Shown in pieces: positions 35,401 to 50,400 of a stretch of DNA of 64,000 nucleotides. The first letter of the stretch is position 1; each line of letters begins with the position of its first letter. This stretch comes from Spongilla lacustris. Taxonomy: Eukaryota; Porifera; Demospongiae; Spongillida; Spongillidae. Under the pieces are notes generated by a model, which worked only from the letters and a program-made list of their open reading frames with translations, ran no database searches and was not told where the DNA came from. A program made the position numbers and the translations under genes. Where the stretch lies: positions 24,595,790 through 24,659,789 of the forward strand of contig OX442415.1 in NCBI GenBank assembly GCA_949361645.1. Direction: 5' to 3'.

Positions 35401-38400
35401 TACCTGTCTGATTTTCTCTTCAAACGATTACATTGGAAATATTTTATGTAGTGATCTCTTCCCTGCCTTGGGACAAAAAGGTCATCAGGGTCAGGTTACA
35501 ACTCGCTCCGAGTCATTACGAGTTGGGTAACTCTTGAAGCACCTGTTATATATCTACATGTAATATATATGTAATTTGAAATGGATTACCAGAAATGATA
35601 ATCACCAGTTTTGACCTCTGGTCCATTGTGAGCTCCTTTCTGTTCAGCCCAATTGTTACATCAGTAGGATAGTTTGCAGACAACTTATTGTCCACTGGTA
35701 GAGGACCCTCAAATCGCTGCCCTCAATGTTGCAAACAGTCAACAGATTGCTTTTTTATGCATCTACCTGACTGGAAATATATGATCAACTCAGTAAATCA
35801 GGGCAGGGAATCCTTACCAACAGGTGCTGGGGTTGATCATCTGTTGAATAGAGGGAAGAAGAGTTAAAACTATTTCCATTGACGAAGTGTGCATAACTAA
35901 TTGTTAACTGGTCTTATAGTAGTTTTATCATTTTATAACAGACTACATCTAACAGTACCTGCATGAAGTACGACTCCATTAGGGAGGGATACATTTCTAC
36001 GGCATCTAGTACACATAGGGTTTTCTATCCATATGCAAGCTGCTGCATTTCTGCCACACTTCGTAGAAGTGCATGGTGGAGACAATCTTCATTCAGAAAG
36101 TTATGCATCTGCTCATGGTCTTTAACATTCTGCAACTGAAAGGGTTTCAAAAAGTTGCAAAAAGTGAAGAAATGAGGATAACCATCTCACCAATGGAGGA
36201 CTGAAACCATAGCACTCTATTATAAATAGCAACTTAGTTGAATGTACTATTATTGTTAGGAATGACAAGATCAGTTCTCACCTGCATCAGTCAGCTTATC
36301 TAAATCTGGTGAAGGCCTGGGAAGTGGAGATGGTGTACAGGAACGGGAATACCAATACCTTTTAGAACTATATCGATTGGTATATAAACTATGCTCCCTC
36401 TCAACTCCTCTTGTAGGGCTGTGGTCTGAGCCTCTCCCTAGAGGTATTTTTAACTCTTTGACCGCCAAGTGCATATATATATACTAAAATTTAATTCGCG
36501 GTAACCGCCAAGTGCATATATATATGCACACATATAGAAAACCAGTCTGTGTCGCACGGTTACACGCTCCGTGTACCAATAAGCCCTAGTGGCATAGAGC
36601 TATGACCGGAGCGTTGGTTTTTAATTGAAAGGAAAGCGGGAACGAACAGCTGCAGGTGTACACGTAATGGCGGCTCTATCGTCACCAGCAGCTTCGAATT
36701 AGCACCCGCCTTTTCTACTAAAACATGGGCGAGCGAAGCTTTTTAAAACGTCCGGACGTTAGATGTAGCAACAAGGGATAGAACTATGGTGTTTTTATCG
36801 ACTGCTTCGTAGTATGCGTAATATACGGCTTCGAATCCCTGCCCGCTTCGCTCCACCTGAATCGGGTCTTGTTAGCTGCCGATTGTTTTCAAGCTAGTAC
36901 ACCATATATCATAACAAACATCATAAAACCCTCTTCTATCATAGATAGTATCTTTTTAAGGAGGCTAACCGCGAGATTCTTCGAGAACAGCGACTACTAA
37001 GCTACGGCCGTACGGGCAGCCATAATTAAAAACATTACTGGCAAATAATCAATTAACTACGTTATCCGTGTTGACTCTCAAAGAGTTAATCAACCATTGA
37101 TACACAATTCTGAATATAGTTTCAATTGCCAATTTTCGTATTACTGTGTAAACTAATTGTGCAGCACATCATACTAATTCTATTCCATATCGGAAGGAGG
37201 ATTGCAGAGGAGATGAGGATGCACCTCATCTTTGTTGTGCGGCGGCCACCATCTTGTTGTAATTACAGATGCCTGTGATGATGATACTGTAAGAGTACGT
37301 ATAAAACCAAAAACAAAAAAAAATACTTACTCCCTTGACTCCCTTCAAGGCCAAGACCTCAAGGGGAACTGTGTCAATGCCCCATTTCAGCATCTTATCG
37401 AGCCGGAGGGCAAAACACCTGTGTTCTCTGTGGTAAGCTGTTTGTGGTTGACCTGTAGCAATAATCTTGCCGATGTAAACGGCTTTGCCGAGATTCACTA
37501 GCACGTCGCCAGGCTCACCACTAGCACCATTGCCTAATGATGATGTTTGGGACGAACGCTCTTTCTCTGCTGCTCCGGTATAATCTTACATGAAAACATG
37601 TATTACAATACAGCTTATTTCAAATAAACGTTTACATTACTACGCTGGGCCCGGGGAAGGTTGGATGGACGTGTGGTAGATTCTAGAGGCGTGTTGGCTA
37701 CTTCCAGAAGACTCTGAAAAAAGTTGGTCAAGATACGATTCCAACACCTTGCTGTTCGTAGAGCCCGGGGTGTACGTAGATGGTAGGTGTACGTAGATGG
37801 TAGGTGGAATGGATGTTGCGTGGACTGTTCATTTCTGTTGATATTACATAAATACTGTTTGACAAATTTATGTAATATCAACCGTACCATATGAATATTT
37901 CGTGTCCTATACCTAATGGCATCACCATCAAACCTTCCATTGTACTGGTCAGGCATTGGCCATTTCTGCGTTGTCTCCTTTGATACGTGCACTACCTCAT
38001 CAGACCTAGAAATGATAAAGTGGTAGCTATGCAATACATTCAGCACTTCAACATACAAATTTCACTTCCTATTCCACCGCGTCCTCTTCTGTTGTGTTCT
38101 AGATCTCCTGCACCATGACCTCTTCCGTTGTGTTCTAGATCTCCTGCACCGTGACCTCTTCCGTCGCATTCTAGATCTCCTGCACTTCGACCTCTTCCGT
38201 CGCGTTCTAGATCTCCTGCACCGCAACCTCTTCCGTCGCGTTCTAGATCTCCTGCACTGCGACCTCTTCTGTCGCGTTCTAGATCTCCTGCACTGCGACC
38301 TCTTCCGTCGCGTTCTAGATCTCCTGCACCACAACCTCTTCCGTCGCAACTGAAATTGTTTTCTTAGTTGTCTGCCATCCAGTTTGAACTGACAGTGGAT

Positions 38401-41400
38401 GGAATCAGTTCTAAGTAGGTTGGCGTCTTTGCCCTCCACCAGTGGAAATCCTATGATTTGGCTTATCTAAGTGAATAAATGATAAATAACTAAGAAATAA
38501 ATACTCTTGACTTCAACAGTCTTTCCAGCTTGCTTGAAAGTACAGCCTGATGCTCTGTTAATAGCCTTGGTCAGGTTCAACACTGTATAAATGAGCTTAG
38601 CCTTATTTAATTCATATGATCTAATTTCAACACATAATATGAGCCTCCTGCTATGTAGACATCTTAGAGCAACTTCACATTGAGCATTGTCAAGGTGTGT
38701 AGGTCCAGGCCAGAGGAAGGGACAGCAGAGATCCAGGAACCTGCATGAGAGGGAAAGAAATAGAAAGAATTTGAGCATTGTTCACTGGGGAGGAGGTGGA
38801 GATGTAATGTGTTATTATACAACCTCTCGAACAAAGCTTTTGGCAGAGGAGGAGAGGCTAGGTATCAACTGTGATTGTGTTATGTGAGAAAACTTGTGTA
38901 TTAATAGTGACAGCCTGTGGCATGTGGATATTGTCAGAGCTACATGGTCCTGAAGAAGCAAACAGGTGCAATCTTTTTTCCATGTATCTGTTTTGACACC
39001 ATTGTGTCATGTTGACGTCGCTTAACTTTCTTGATGGTATCCCTTCTTCCAAGTCCACTTGGTCCTAGTACATCTGATTCACCAATGTTGGACAATTGTG
39101 TGCTGCTTGTCATGTACAGGAATGGTATAAATACAAATGACTTTGAATATATCTGAATAATAATGCTTATAATGCCTCTCCTATTCGTATGTAGCTATAT
39201 TGCATCAAAAGAAGCCTCCCCTCCGTCCACGTGTGGGTCTAGCTATGCTGGAGTAGTTAATCAGCTTGTTTTTAGAAAGGCTATCCGAGTGGGTTTTTTG
39301 GTTCCTCTTTGTTTTTAAGTCTGTGTGAGGAGCAAGGGAACAAAAGCCTAGTGTACCTAAACATGGACTGAGCTATGTTTGCTGCCAGTGAGAATCAGGA
39401 CATCCACTACAAGACAAGAAGTGAAACAGAGCCTTATTTCTTTGTCAAAGAACGTCAGAGAGCCTGCACAGTGGCTAGGTGTACTAACCTACAGTAGCTT
39501 CCAAACATGAGAACACCAAATGAAGGTCAACTGCAGAGACATAATGAAACAACATTTTCATCACAAAACCGCTAACTAAATGTAAATCTATTAAACATCA
39601 ATCAATATACAAATGAACAGAAATAAAAAAAAACGTATCAAAACAACTTGTACAAACCTTCAATATAAACCAAACCCACCACTGTACAAAATTCCCTTCA
39701 AATGCTTGGCGCAGAGGTAATGTAAGCTGCAGAGCACAAGTTGGCTATTATTAAAAATACCTGCATGTGCTTGGTCAGCACTGTTCTCTTTGCAAAGCTT
39801 ACAAACTCCATTTCTTTTCTGTCCTCTGGTACCAACAGGTCCAAAGTGGGCTACTGGATTAGTGAGGTGGGAGGGGCTACTGCAGGTTGTAGTGGATGGT
39901 GTAGATACAGTGCTAGCAGAACGGGCAGACCTCTGTTGCAAGGAATAATGGGCTTGCCAAGCTTGAACTTTTGCCTAGTACCTTGCACTCATCTGGGTTC
40001 TCTACAGTCACTCTTTTGCTTTTAGAGTGTTCAGCTGTAGATCAGATGGATGTACCACTTGCCCTTGTCTTCGCAGAAATGGATCGCCTCATCCACACTT
40101 TTGATGAATACACACGGAGTAGTATTAAGGCACAACTTCTTTCCTCGCGTGTAAGCACACGCAAACTTAATTCGCTTGCATTAGCGAGTCGAGCGAGGGC
40201 TTTTAACTTGCTCGTAGACGGTACTGTATACTCATTTGGGTGCAGCTGGAGCGATTATTCCAATGGTTGCAAATTTGGCAGGAGCCCAGCCCCAAGGAAG
40301 TCCCACAAATATGAAAATGAACAGTTTGACCAGAAGGTGCTATTAAAACAGCTTGATTCTTGCTTCTGTGGAGGACTGGGGGCATCCGAATTCAGAAGAA
40401 GATGAATATTTTGATGTAAGTACTTGCTTGGTTTTGACTTATTTATTTAATGCTGCTATCTTGTTATTAGGCAGAATCTTTGAATTTGCAAAATGATGAA
40501 TTTGCACTAAGCAAAGATCTTATGGTGTCTCTTTGGACACAGTATCGGTCATTCACAGGAAATGAACCCCTAAGAGAAGTTAATGGTGGTGATTTTGTTA
40601 TTGTTGATAATGACCTTTATGATGATTTCAAGGAATTCAAAAAGAATGGGGAAACATTTGATTACTGTATTGTATAGGCTGTTGATCTTCTTAAGTATTG
40701 GAGCAGGTTGAAGAAAAAGGAAGTTAAAACTGTCAATATCATTGGGAACAGTTATTTTCTAATGTTACCATTTGAGCTAGATTAGTTGGGTTTATTTCAA
40801 AGGCAGTTGCCATGGATTTTGTTTATGGATAAAGATATTAACCCCAGTGCCAAAAGTGAACCGTAACAGCGGTTAATTGTATACGCCCCCAATTGTATGT
40901 AAACCCTTTATAACCACAACAGCGGTTAATTTCTTTGTATGTTGCAAGTGGTACAGTTAGCTTCCAGAGTTGATTTGCTTGGCAGTATTTTTTTAGGTAA
41001 GATTAGAGCAAGTACATGTACTTATAATTTAGCTGTAAGAGGTTGTAGTGGGAAAGACGACCAATGATTAGGCTACAGCTTTTGAAGCGGGCGCTGGTGA
41101 CATGACATCCCTCCAAGGTGTACAAGTACTGCTTTGATCTGTCACAGTCATACCAAGTACCACTGCAGTAACTATGCTTTAAAAGACCCTGCATCATTGC
41201 ACTTTTCCTGCATGCATAAGTCTACAACACAGCAGGATGAAGCAAATGCCTCAAGAAACATGCGGCGGCTTCACTCCAATGGCAGCAGGCTGACTTTGGC
41301 CGGATAAAAGAGCTGTGCCCAGGGGCCCTTATCACACTAGGGCAGACCCCTCCATGCCAGGGGAGGGATGCTCCCTTGTCCAGTGGGACGTGTGGGCCCC

Positions 41401-44400
41401 TCCTCCAGGCCTCCAACGTCATGGGGGAAGGGGACATAAGAGCAGTTCTCAATTCTCTGCTTTCTGCTATTGATGATGCTGGGCTTCCTAAGCCAACCAA
41501 GAATTGTACGCTCCAAGAGTTGCTTATATATGTACATGCTGGCTGTCACAGGTACCATGTCCCAGACAAGGTGGTCATTCTCCGCCCCTCTGTGCCCGGG
41601 GGCCTTATTGCATTAGGGCAGACCCCTCCATGCCAGGGGAGGGATGCTCCCTTGTCCAGTGGGACGTGTGGGCCCCTCTATGGGGGGAGGGGACCACTGC
41701 ATCATGCATGATAATGGTAGGAAAGGATTTTGCATTAAAATTTTAATAATGCCAATTAATAGCCACAATTAAGAGGCTGGGGACTGTCACAACTACTACG
41801 AAACAATGCAAACTCATGCTTTAACGAGCCTTTGTGCTCTCTGATAGACCGTATTTTTGTTCTTTGTGATGCACCCGCGCCGTCTTTAAGAATAGAGGGC
41901 GCTGCATGCACAGGCGCTTTTGTTCTTTTGTATCATTATGCGCATGCATTCTTATATAACTATTTGGAGGTGCCACTTTTGTATGTTTTTTTAGCGATTC
42001 AAGCGAGCCATTTCTGTTTATCCTTTGCGTGTTATTTGTTCTGATCCGTGCCGAACGTGCAAGCATCGCACTGCGCGAGTCCATGCCATGGCGGAAAAAC
42101 GAAGCCTAACCAATGCAGATGTGTATGAAACTTATGTAAAGGATTTCAAAGCTGATGCTTAACACCTATACAATTATAGAAGAGCCAGTGACAGAAAGTC
42201 CTTTTGCTATAAAACTGCTAAAAGAGCTGGTGCGTGCAATGCAACTGTATTTAAGCTGTTATTAAATCTGCATTTCTTTATACATGTAGGACTTCCTCTC
42301 GGCAGTTACTGAGCATTCATGTGCTATCCATGCTACAGTTTTGCTACTACATCCACTACTTCCTAACTCAGTAAGGGGAAAATGTGCAGGGTAGTAGCGT
42401 CACACAATCACATCCACTGAGACCTTGCCGCCCGGAACTGTTTGGTGAGGAACTAATTGTTCTGCTAGTAAGCTATAAAAACAGACATAACTACGCTAGA
42501 AGGGCGTAGCCCAAGTTGCAAAAGAACGGGAAGGTCACGTTGCACTCTGCACTAAGCTTCGTACGCGCGAGTCCATGCCATGGCGGAAAAACGAAGCCTA
42601 ACCAATGCAGATGTGTATGAAACTTACATGTATGTAAAGGATTTCAAAGCTGATGCTGAAGCAGCCAGACATTTTATAGCTGACCAAACCCAGCTGGGAG
42701 TAACGAGTGATGTAAAACGATGGTCTAACAAGATACAAACTCTAAGGAAGAAGTGGGCAAAATTGAGTAAAGCTAGGAAGGAAGAGAAGACCAAACAAGC
42801 CTTTTTACTATATCAACAAGAACCATTCTATGAACAAGAAGACAGTGAGAATAGTGCCATGGACTGTATGCATGTAAAGCCTATCACCCCACTTGATCAG
42901 TTGAGTCCTCGCCATTCTTGAAGGAGGACAGACTCAATACTAGCCCTGGTCAGAGAAGAAGCTGAGAAGCAGCATATATCAAGCACACAGTTACTTGGCT
43001 ATCTTTTCCACAGGTACAGATATTTCACAATAGCCTATATTTCATAGTATTCTTTTTCAGGGAAAATTATGTCTCAGACCGACCAGTAGCAAATGTCGGA
43101 ATATGTTTATTCCATAAGGAATCTGTGGATAATAAGTTTAAATTGGACGAAGCACTGTATATGCTATCAACTTACAACCTTGGACGGATAGGGTACACCA
43201 ACTTAAGGCATGATCTTAAAGGAAAAGTGGACTTGCCAGCTCACTACAAAATTATGCAATACAAAAAAGAGGTGATGCCTGATATTAATCCTTTATGTAG
43301 CTGCACTGTAAAAGGTATGAGGTATGGAATTAATTATTATTTTTTGCGTTCTGATTGTACAGTTGATAAAACTCTAATTTAATTGCATACTTCTCGCCGC
43401 GCAGTTTTCTACCGCAACACGTGTAGCGAGACAGAGCGACATGACACTGAACGTGCTATTCGCCGTTTTAATCGGAAGTAAGCGCTATAATGTTCAATAT
43501 GTTCGATTAAGTCGATCAAGGTCCAAATGCTGGTGAGATAACCACACTAGCTATTTTCATAAAGTACACAAAATACGAGGAAAGCACGGGCATTGGCTCG
43601 AACTAACAAGAGACTCGATCGCTTTCAAATTCAAAGTATTTATAGTCCACATTAACACCGTACATTACTTTAGATACGAGGTGTATGAGAAATTTTCAAT
43701 CATTTCATTATAAAACTTACTAGAAGTTAATTTCCATTTACTTCCATCTCACTAGATATAAAGCCATTTGGCCATCCAACTCTGGGAGGGAGGAGGTGAT
43801 AGTGGGATGTGCAACTTTGCAAGTCCTTACATCATCCCATCACAAGCTGTTTATTGTGGCATCAAATGCGCATACTGTATTATGTTAGCTCTTTATAGTT
43901 GTTCAAGAACTACAGTGTATATATTTTCATAAAGTACACACTACCCTTTTCTATCATTATAAGACATACATCAAGTCTATACAGGAAAAGTACAGAACTG
44001 GGTCTGGCAACACTGGTGTGGTACAGCCACAGTGAACAGCAAAGAATTTAAAGAATCCCTAGCTCAAGATACATGTACATACGCTTTTAAATGTACCCTG
44101 TAGTTCAGGATGGACATGCGACTTGTTCCACCTGGATGGACAGCAAAGCGGTAACCATCATGGCAACAAATGCTGCTCCCACCAGAACAGGGTGTAGCTG
44201 ACAATGGCAAAAAATGCAATGGTGCACGAACATCAATCGCTTGTCGTGAGTGTGAACCCCGACCTCATCCACTCGATGGGTTTTCCAGGGCAGAGATTTC
44301 CTTTGCCCTGGTAACATTATACAGCTAGCCCAGGCTCCCCCATGTCTGGTGGATGGAGGTGGAGCATGTGGGCCATACCTCAGAGCGGGCTATGAGGTCA

Positions 44401-47400
44401 TGGGTGTGGGTGTGGCTTCGTGCTCCACCTCAACAAGTGTGCTGCACATTGTAGCACACGATCAATTGAATGAACTTATAGTCGAGTGTTGGGACATGTC
44501 CCGTGGACCGGGAGATACGATCGGAAACATCTCTTTGCACATATTAGGTAGGCCTATCTGTTGATACTTAGATATAAATATGCAGAGGATTAGCACTGTT
44601 GTCCTTGCATTGTGTGAATCACATGTCTGGTACAACGTCATTTCCTCTTCTACCTGAGCAATGTCACTCCATGGACCGTAATTGACTTTAACCAATAGGC
44701 CGACATACCACAATTATTCTAGCACTATGGTTACCTTGGCAGGTGCGCATTTGTGGCATCTATAACAACAAGGTCGAGGCGAGAAACACTACTCTAATCT
44801 AATGAATGGGTCATGTTTTATGCCCTCATTCAGGATCAGGAGTTTCACTGAGCCTTATTGAATCAGTAAAGATTCACTTACAGAGGAATCTGCCCTGATA
44901 AGACCTTTTTACCCTCTCATGCAAGGGCTTAGATTTTCACCGTGGCTTGCCATATGAGCTGCAATTTCTTATTGACAAAAGCCTCATATCAGTGACCCAC
45001 GATTTAAAGCACAATTGTATTACATTATAGTAGGCCATTCAAACTCGATTAGTTGTTTCTCGGGCCCGACCGACCCAAAAATAAATTGCTTTGCAAAAAA
45101 AAATAAAAAATCAAAATATACAGAAAATTGGATCAGGGATAAAAATGAATGGACGTGGCCGAGCATAGCAGTTTATAGAGGTGGTACATTTTAATAGCAG
45201 GAGAAGCATCATCAAATGCGACACGGATGAAAACTTTGGTGCCCTGATGGAAAGGCTGGAAGTCAATTTAGGTAGCGAAACAGTCGCTGAGGTCACGATC
45301 TTGCTTCTACTGCGGTATGGCAGAAAGATTTGTAACTGAAGGCCTAGCGGAGCTGCAAAGGCAATATGCACTTGTCCGTCCCCTATGTTTTCTGTGCCAA
45401 TCAGAAGGCAAAACGCACAAAGGCGGCCGTCCCAACAACGTTGCCAAGACTTAGAGGCAACGAATTCATTTGTTACTTGGGCGTAGCCCGACCTTCGCGT
45501 ATTGGCGGAAGGTCGGGTATCAAGCCTATACTTGGATTTGTACCCATCTGATAGCGTATGTGGGCCCCTATTATCACATATGTGGGCTATTATCACATTA
45601 TTCACATATAGCTTGATACCCGACCTTCCGCCAATACGCGAAGGTTGGGCTATGCCCAACTACTCATTTGTAGCGTGCGGTGTGTAATTATATTCACGTG
45701 TTTAAAAAAATTTGCCCCTACCTACCGACCCCATTTTATTATAAGTTTGCCCAAGAAACAACTAATCAAGTTTGAATGGCCGTATAATGGCATATCACTG
45801 TATATAAATGAACATTTAACTCACATATAATTGTAGTAAATTTTTATGATTAGTAAATAAACTATTTTGTGTGAAAAGGATGGCAGCTCTCTAAGTGGTT
45901 ATAGTTTTTGAAATATAATTCCGCATGGGAATGAGTGTAGTTTAATCGGGCGATCCGATATCACATTGTCCGTTCAACGTCAAGCAAAGTCGGTTAGCAT
46001 GGAATAATGATCTGAATGGACCAATAACACTCTAGTGGTATAGTTTGGGGGTTCCTGCTACTCAAAAATGTATGTCTCCATAGCACCGTCTAAAATGGCC
46101 GAGATATTTTTCAAACCATCCTGTAATTCCTAATACTAAGTTCCACTGCTATGAGTCAACATGCTTGTTAAATAAGTCAACATGCTTGTTAAATAAGTTA
46201 ACATGCTTGTTAAACAACTCTACGACAGGAATGCTTATTGTTGTAACTGAACTGGACTTGTAGTGACTGTATGGGTGTGTGAGAGACCATTTAAAAGTTA
46301 CTTAAATTACCCTGGTTTGACTCACCTGTACCATTGCACATCCCATGTAAAAGTCTTAACTGTGACATGCTCTTGTTCTTTAATGTGCATGCAGGTGTAC
46401 TGTATGGGGACTTCACATGTTGTTACACTTAGTTGTATGTCTTTTCCTCACCTCCACAATAGACCCGTGATGACAAAGCTGTTCCACAAGATGAAGGACT
46501 ACCCTGTACCTCTGAACCTCAGGGATGTGGAGGAAATGGATGTGGATATCTGTGCTGTACAGCCGCAAGTTGCTGAGGTACGGTACCGATCTGTTTTTAA
46601 GGGTTGGTATTTTGGCTACATTGTTTGGTGTACATTTTGGGATCAGGGTACAAAAACATCAATGTTTGTGAGCTACATAGCAATGGCTACATAACAATGG
46701 CTACATGTACATAGCAATGGATGTAAGTGAAAATATACTAATAACTAAGTTCTATGTGTGGTCTAAAAATTTAAACATCTAATAATATTTGCCATGTACT
46801 GACTACATGTACAACATGTACATGTATGTCTGGACACAGGCAAAACTTTATCCAACACAACTGGTAACACGTACATGTACAGTATACGTCAAAGTTGCCA
46901 CAACGTATTGTGTTCGGATCATAATCTGGACATAATGTAAGTAATTACATTACCATTATGCTACGTACGGATTTCATTTCATTATAACCATCGTGTTACA
47001 TTATTACTTTGAACATTATGACAGTGTGGGTAAAACACCCACGTGCATATTTTTTTATATATGGCATTTACCCCGCTTACACGATTAATGTACTCTTTAT
47101 ATGGCATTTACCCCGCTTACACGATTATTAATGTACTCTTTGTGCAATATGACCAGAATGTCGGTAATACTTCGTGCCAACTTTTTATTGACATAATCAT
47201 ATACTGTACTTACACACATGTAGCCGCTGTTGTTGGAAAACTACCAGGAGGTGTTCTCCACGCTGCTGTGGCTGGAGGAGATGGCCAAGGAGCGGGAGAT
47301 CAGGAAGCATGACCTTGCTGCTGTAGGTGGTGTGGGAGGTACCTGGTTGCCATGGCCATTGTTTTTTTTACTTGCAAGGTGACACTAACTCCTGCTGGAG

Positions 47401-50400
47401 CCTACTTGGGGCTGACTGTACCAGGGCTGGCTGAAGGACGACCAAGTCTTCTGATTGGAGACAGGGTGATCATATGTGCATCTGGTGAGCTTGAGTGTAG
47501 TGATGGTGGGGAGTGTGTGTGCCTATTGCTTACCCTCTGGGTGTGTGCGGGTTTGATGCGTGTTTGTCTTTGATGGCATAGGAGGAACAGATAGTGATAT
47601 CCATTACCAGGGGATCATACATAAGGTTTGTTAAAACTTCAAAAATTTTGTGTGGGGGGGGGGGGGGGGAACGGTTATTTAACACATACTAAATGTATGT
47701 GCATGCATACTTGCACCTGCAGGATCCCGCTCCTCCCTCCCCCAACATGCCCCACTTCATTTCATGCCCTCACATCACTCCTCAACGCACTTAGTTCTCC
47801 CAGTGCTCACACCATCACTTCACACCATTACTTTAAATGCTCACACCATCGCTTCATTTGGTTCAGTTTCTGTGGTGGCTTTAAATGAAACGAACAGTTA
47901 TTTATACATGCACCCTTCTTCATAATGTGTGTAAAGAGCAAAGATAGATGTGGATTCAGATATCAGCTGACATGATTTTAACCTGTGCGCTGAGTTTAAT
48001 GCCTGTTGCACATAGAAAGGTTGTTCCATTACTAAAGTTGTCATATTCAATATCTGCTCGAAAACCATTACACCTCTGTACTCATTCCTGTAATTGTAGA
48101 TACATGGTGAGGACATACTGATGCAATTCAATCAAGAGGTCCATGAAGATCTGGCTGGGGAGGAGTGGGACGTCATGTTTACCTTCAACCGGTGAGGCTT
48201 GTTACCGAAAGCAGTTCCATGGCAACATGGGGGGAATTATTGGCTTTGGAGAGACACCCTGATGCTGTGTTGCTTGTGTGGGTTTTTGTAGAACTGGGCT
48301 ACGTAGAATGCATCATGCTGCAGAAATGGCAGTCATGCTTGGAAGTCAAGGTACAGGCACTTTACCCTCCTGTTACTTCTTTTATTGAGATTGTCTTTTC
48401 TGCTTGTATCTGCAGTTATATTTCCAACATGTCCCATTCCTGTGCCACCACTACTTGTCCTCGATTCCATTCCATTCTTTAACCCTGTCCTGAATGATCG
48501 TCAGAGGAGCGCTGTGACCAGGATCGTTGGGGCCAGGTGCCGCCCGATGCCCTACGTCCTCTTTGGACCTCCGGGCACTGGGAAGACCATTACAATGGTA
48601 GAGGCCATTCTGCAGGTAAGGGCGTTGTACATTCGTATATATTATAGGGCGTCCTTGGCTATGTTTTTTGTGCTATCTGATTTAAAGGTATTTTGCCGCT
48701 GTGCTTCGAGCAGAATCTTAGCCTGTGCTCCTTCTAACAGTGCTGTGGACCTGCTGGTAAGGTCCCTCCCTTCTTCACACTCAAGAAATCACATATTTCC
48801 TTGTACATTGTACATGATACATTCATTCGTACAACACACAAACGTTCATCTCCATATGTGCATGTATAAATGTACCAAATTATTCAAGATTGACGTGAAT
48901 TTTGTTATACAGTGTAAAAAGCTATTGGCAGACAGGGGTATGAAATTTTGCAGTAGCCCCAAATCATAATGATGTTTAAAAAAATTAGTTATGATCAAAA
49001 TCAGTTATGATTGTGTTTGGATTTTGGATATCTGGTTGTTGATTTCTAAATTACAATTAGTACAACTTAATGAAATAATGCACACTGCTAGAAAAATTGC
49101 AGCAGCATGAACTATGACTACAAGATATTAATTAATTAAAGATTATAAAAGTTCATTAATAGTTGCTACCAACAATAATTGTTTATGTTTTCATTCGTCT
49201 TTTCTTCCTTGCGTTTCTCCCCTTCCACTCGCAACAGGCAGAACGTCTCCATGGCAGCAAACTGGTCATGTTGGGAATGATGGTCCGGCTAAACGCTCTG
49301 AGCAGGTCCAAACCTCCTCCCCCTTCCATCGTCCAGTACTGTGTAGACTCTGACCAGGTCATGGCCGCTGCAAGGTGCCGTATCGTCCTTTGCACTTGTG
49401 TCACAGCGGGCACCCTCCATGCCCTTGGGCTGGCCCCAGGGCACTTCTCCCATGTCTTTGTGGACGAGGCTGGGCAGGCGGCAGAACCAGAGTGTCTTAT
49501 TCCCGTGTCCCTCCTGGTGGGATCACAGGGTCAGGTGGTGCTGGCTGGGGACCCGTTGCAGCTGGGACCCGTAATTGGGTCCCGTCTGGCTGGTAGGTAT
49601 GGACTGGAGATGTCGCTGTTGGAGAGGCTCATGGAACGGCAGCCTTACAAGAGAGATCCTGGGAAGTTTGCTGATCACGGAAATTATGACCCCTTGGTGG
49701 TAGGTGGAGCCAGTGGAAGAGAGAGGGGAGAGGGGGAGAGTGAAGAAAAGGGTTGATGAAAGGAGAGTGCTGTGTGAAAGGTACCATAGGAGGGAGGATT
49801 CATGTGTGTCTGTGTTCCACAGGTGACCAAACTGGTGGATAATTACAGAGCACACGGGTTGCTTGTAAAACTTTATTCAGAATTGTTCTATGACGGGGAA
49901 TTGGTGGAACAAGCTAGTCATGAGAAGTCGCACTGCCTGTGCTCCTGGGAAATGCTGCCGATGAAGGGGGTTCCCCTGGTGTTCCATGGTGTACAGGTAG
50001 GGAGATTTATGTCTGGGACCCACAGATGGAGGGGGTTGGGACAAATAAGCGCTGGGAGTATGGGGTTGGACAAATGTATGGTTACACTTGATTTGTATAT
50101 TTGTGCTCTTGCCACTGAGACTATTGTGTGGTATTTGTATGTTTATCTGAAGTGTAGCGTGATGGTTTAAGTCTGACAGGAGTACATTACATCTGGGCTA
50201 CGTAGAATGCATCATGCTGCAGAAATCTTTACACTTTGTGTGCATTCTTTGTATGAATTAAGCCCCTTCTAATTCACTGCTGTATGTCGTCATACAATGC
50301 TTCTTTTTATGTCTACTTTGTACCTCTTTCTTACTGAAATAACAGAACACAACTGTACTCTGATTCCAGTGGAATAATTATAATGACTCCTACTTACCTA

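Larger units (their letters stand above)
26440..46462 (+). other. 20-kb intron 4 of MOV10L1, rich in transposon remnants
   Basis: The intron starts with a GTATGT donor and ends with a pyrimidine-rich CAATAG acceptor. Its flanking exons are in compatible phase. Inside are RecQ-like, DUF6589, Harbinger and SET-like pseudogenes, TTAA and other MITEs, minisatellites and hairpins, each listed separately. Stretches with nothing recognised are about 27030-27960, 29140-29560, 30620-31200, 35370-36440, 38440-40340, 40690-41310 and 43400-45030. Confidence 0.85.

Noticed and set aside
45111..45659. 182-residue minus-strand ORF
   Set aside because: It is read through a MITE and both arms of its internal palindrome; no domain is recognisable.
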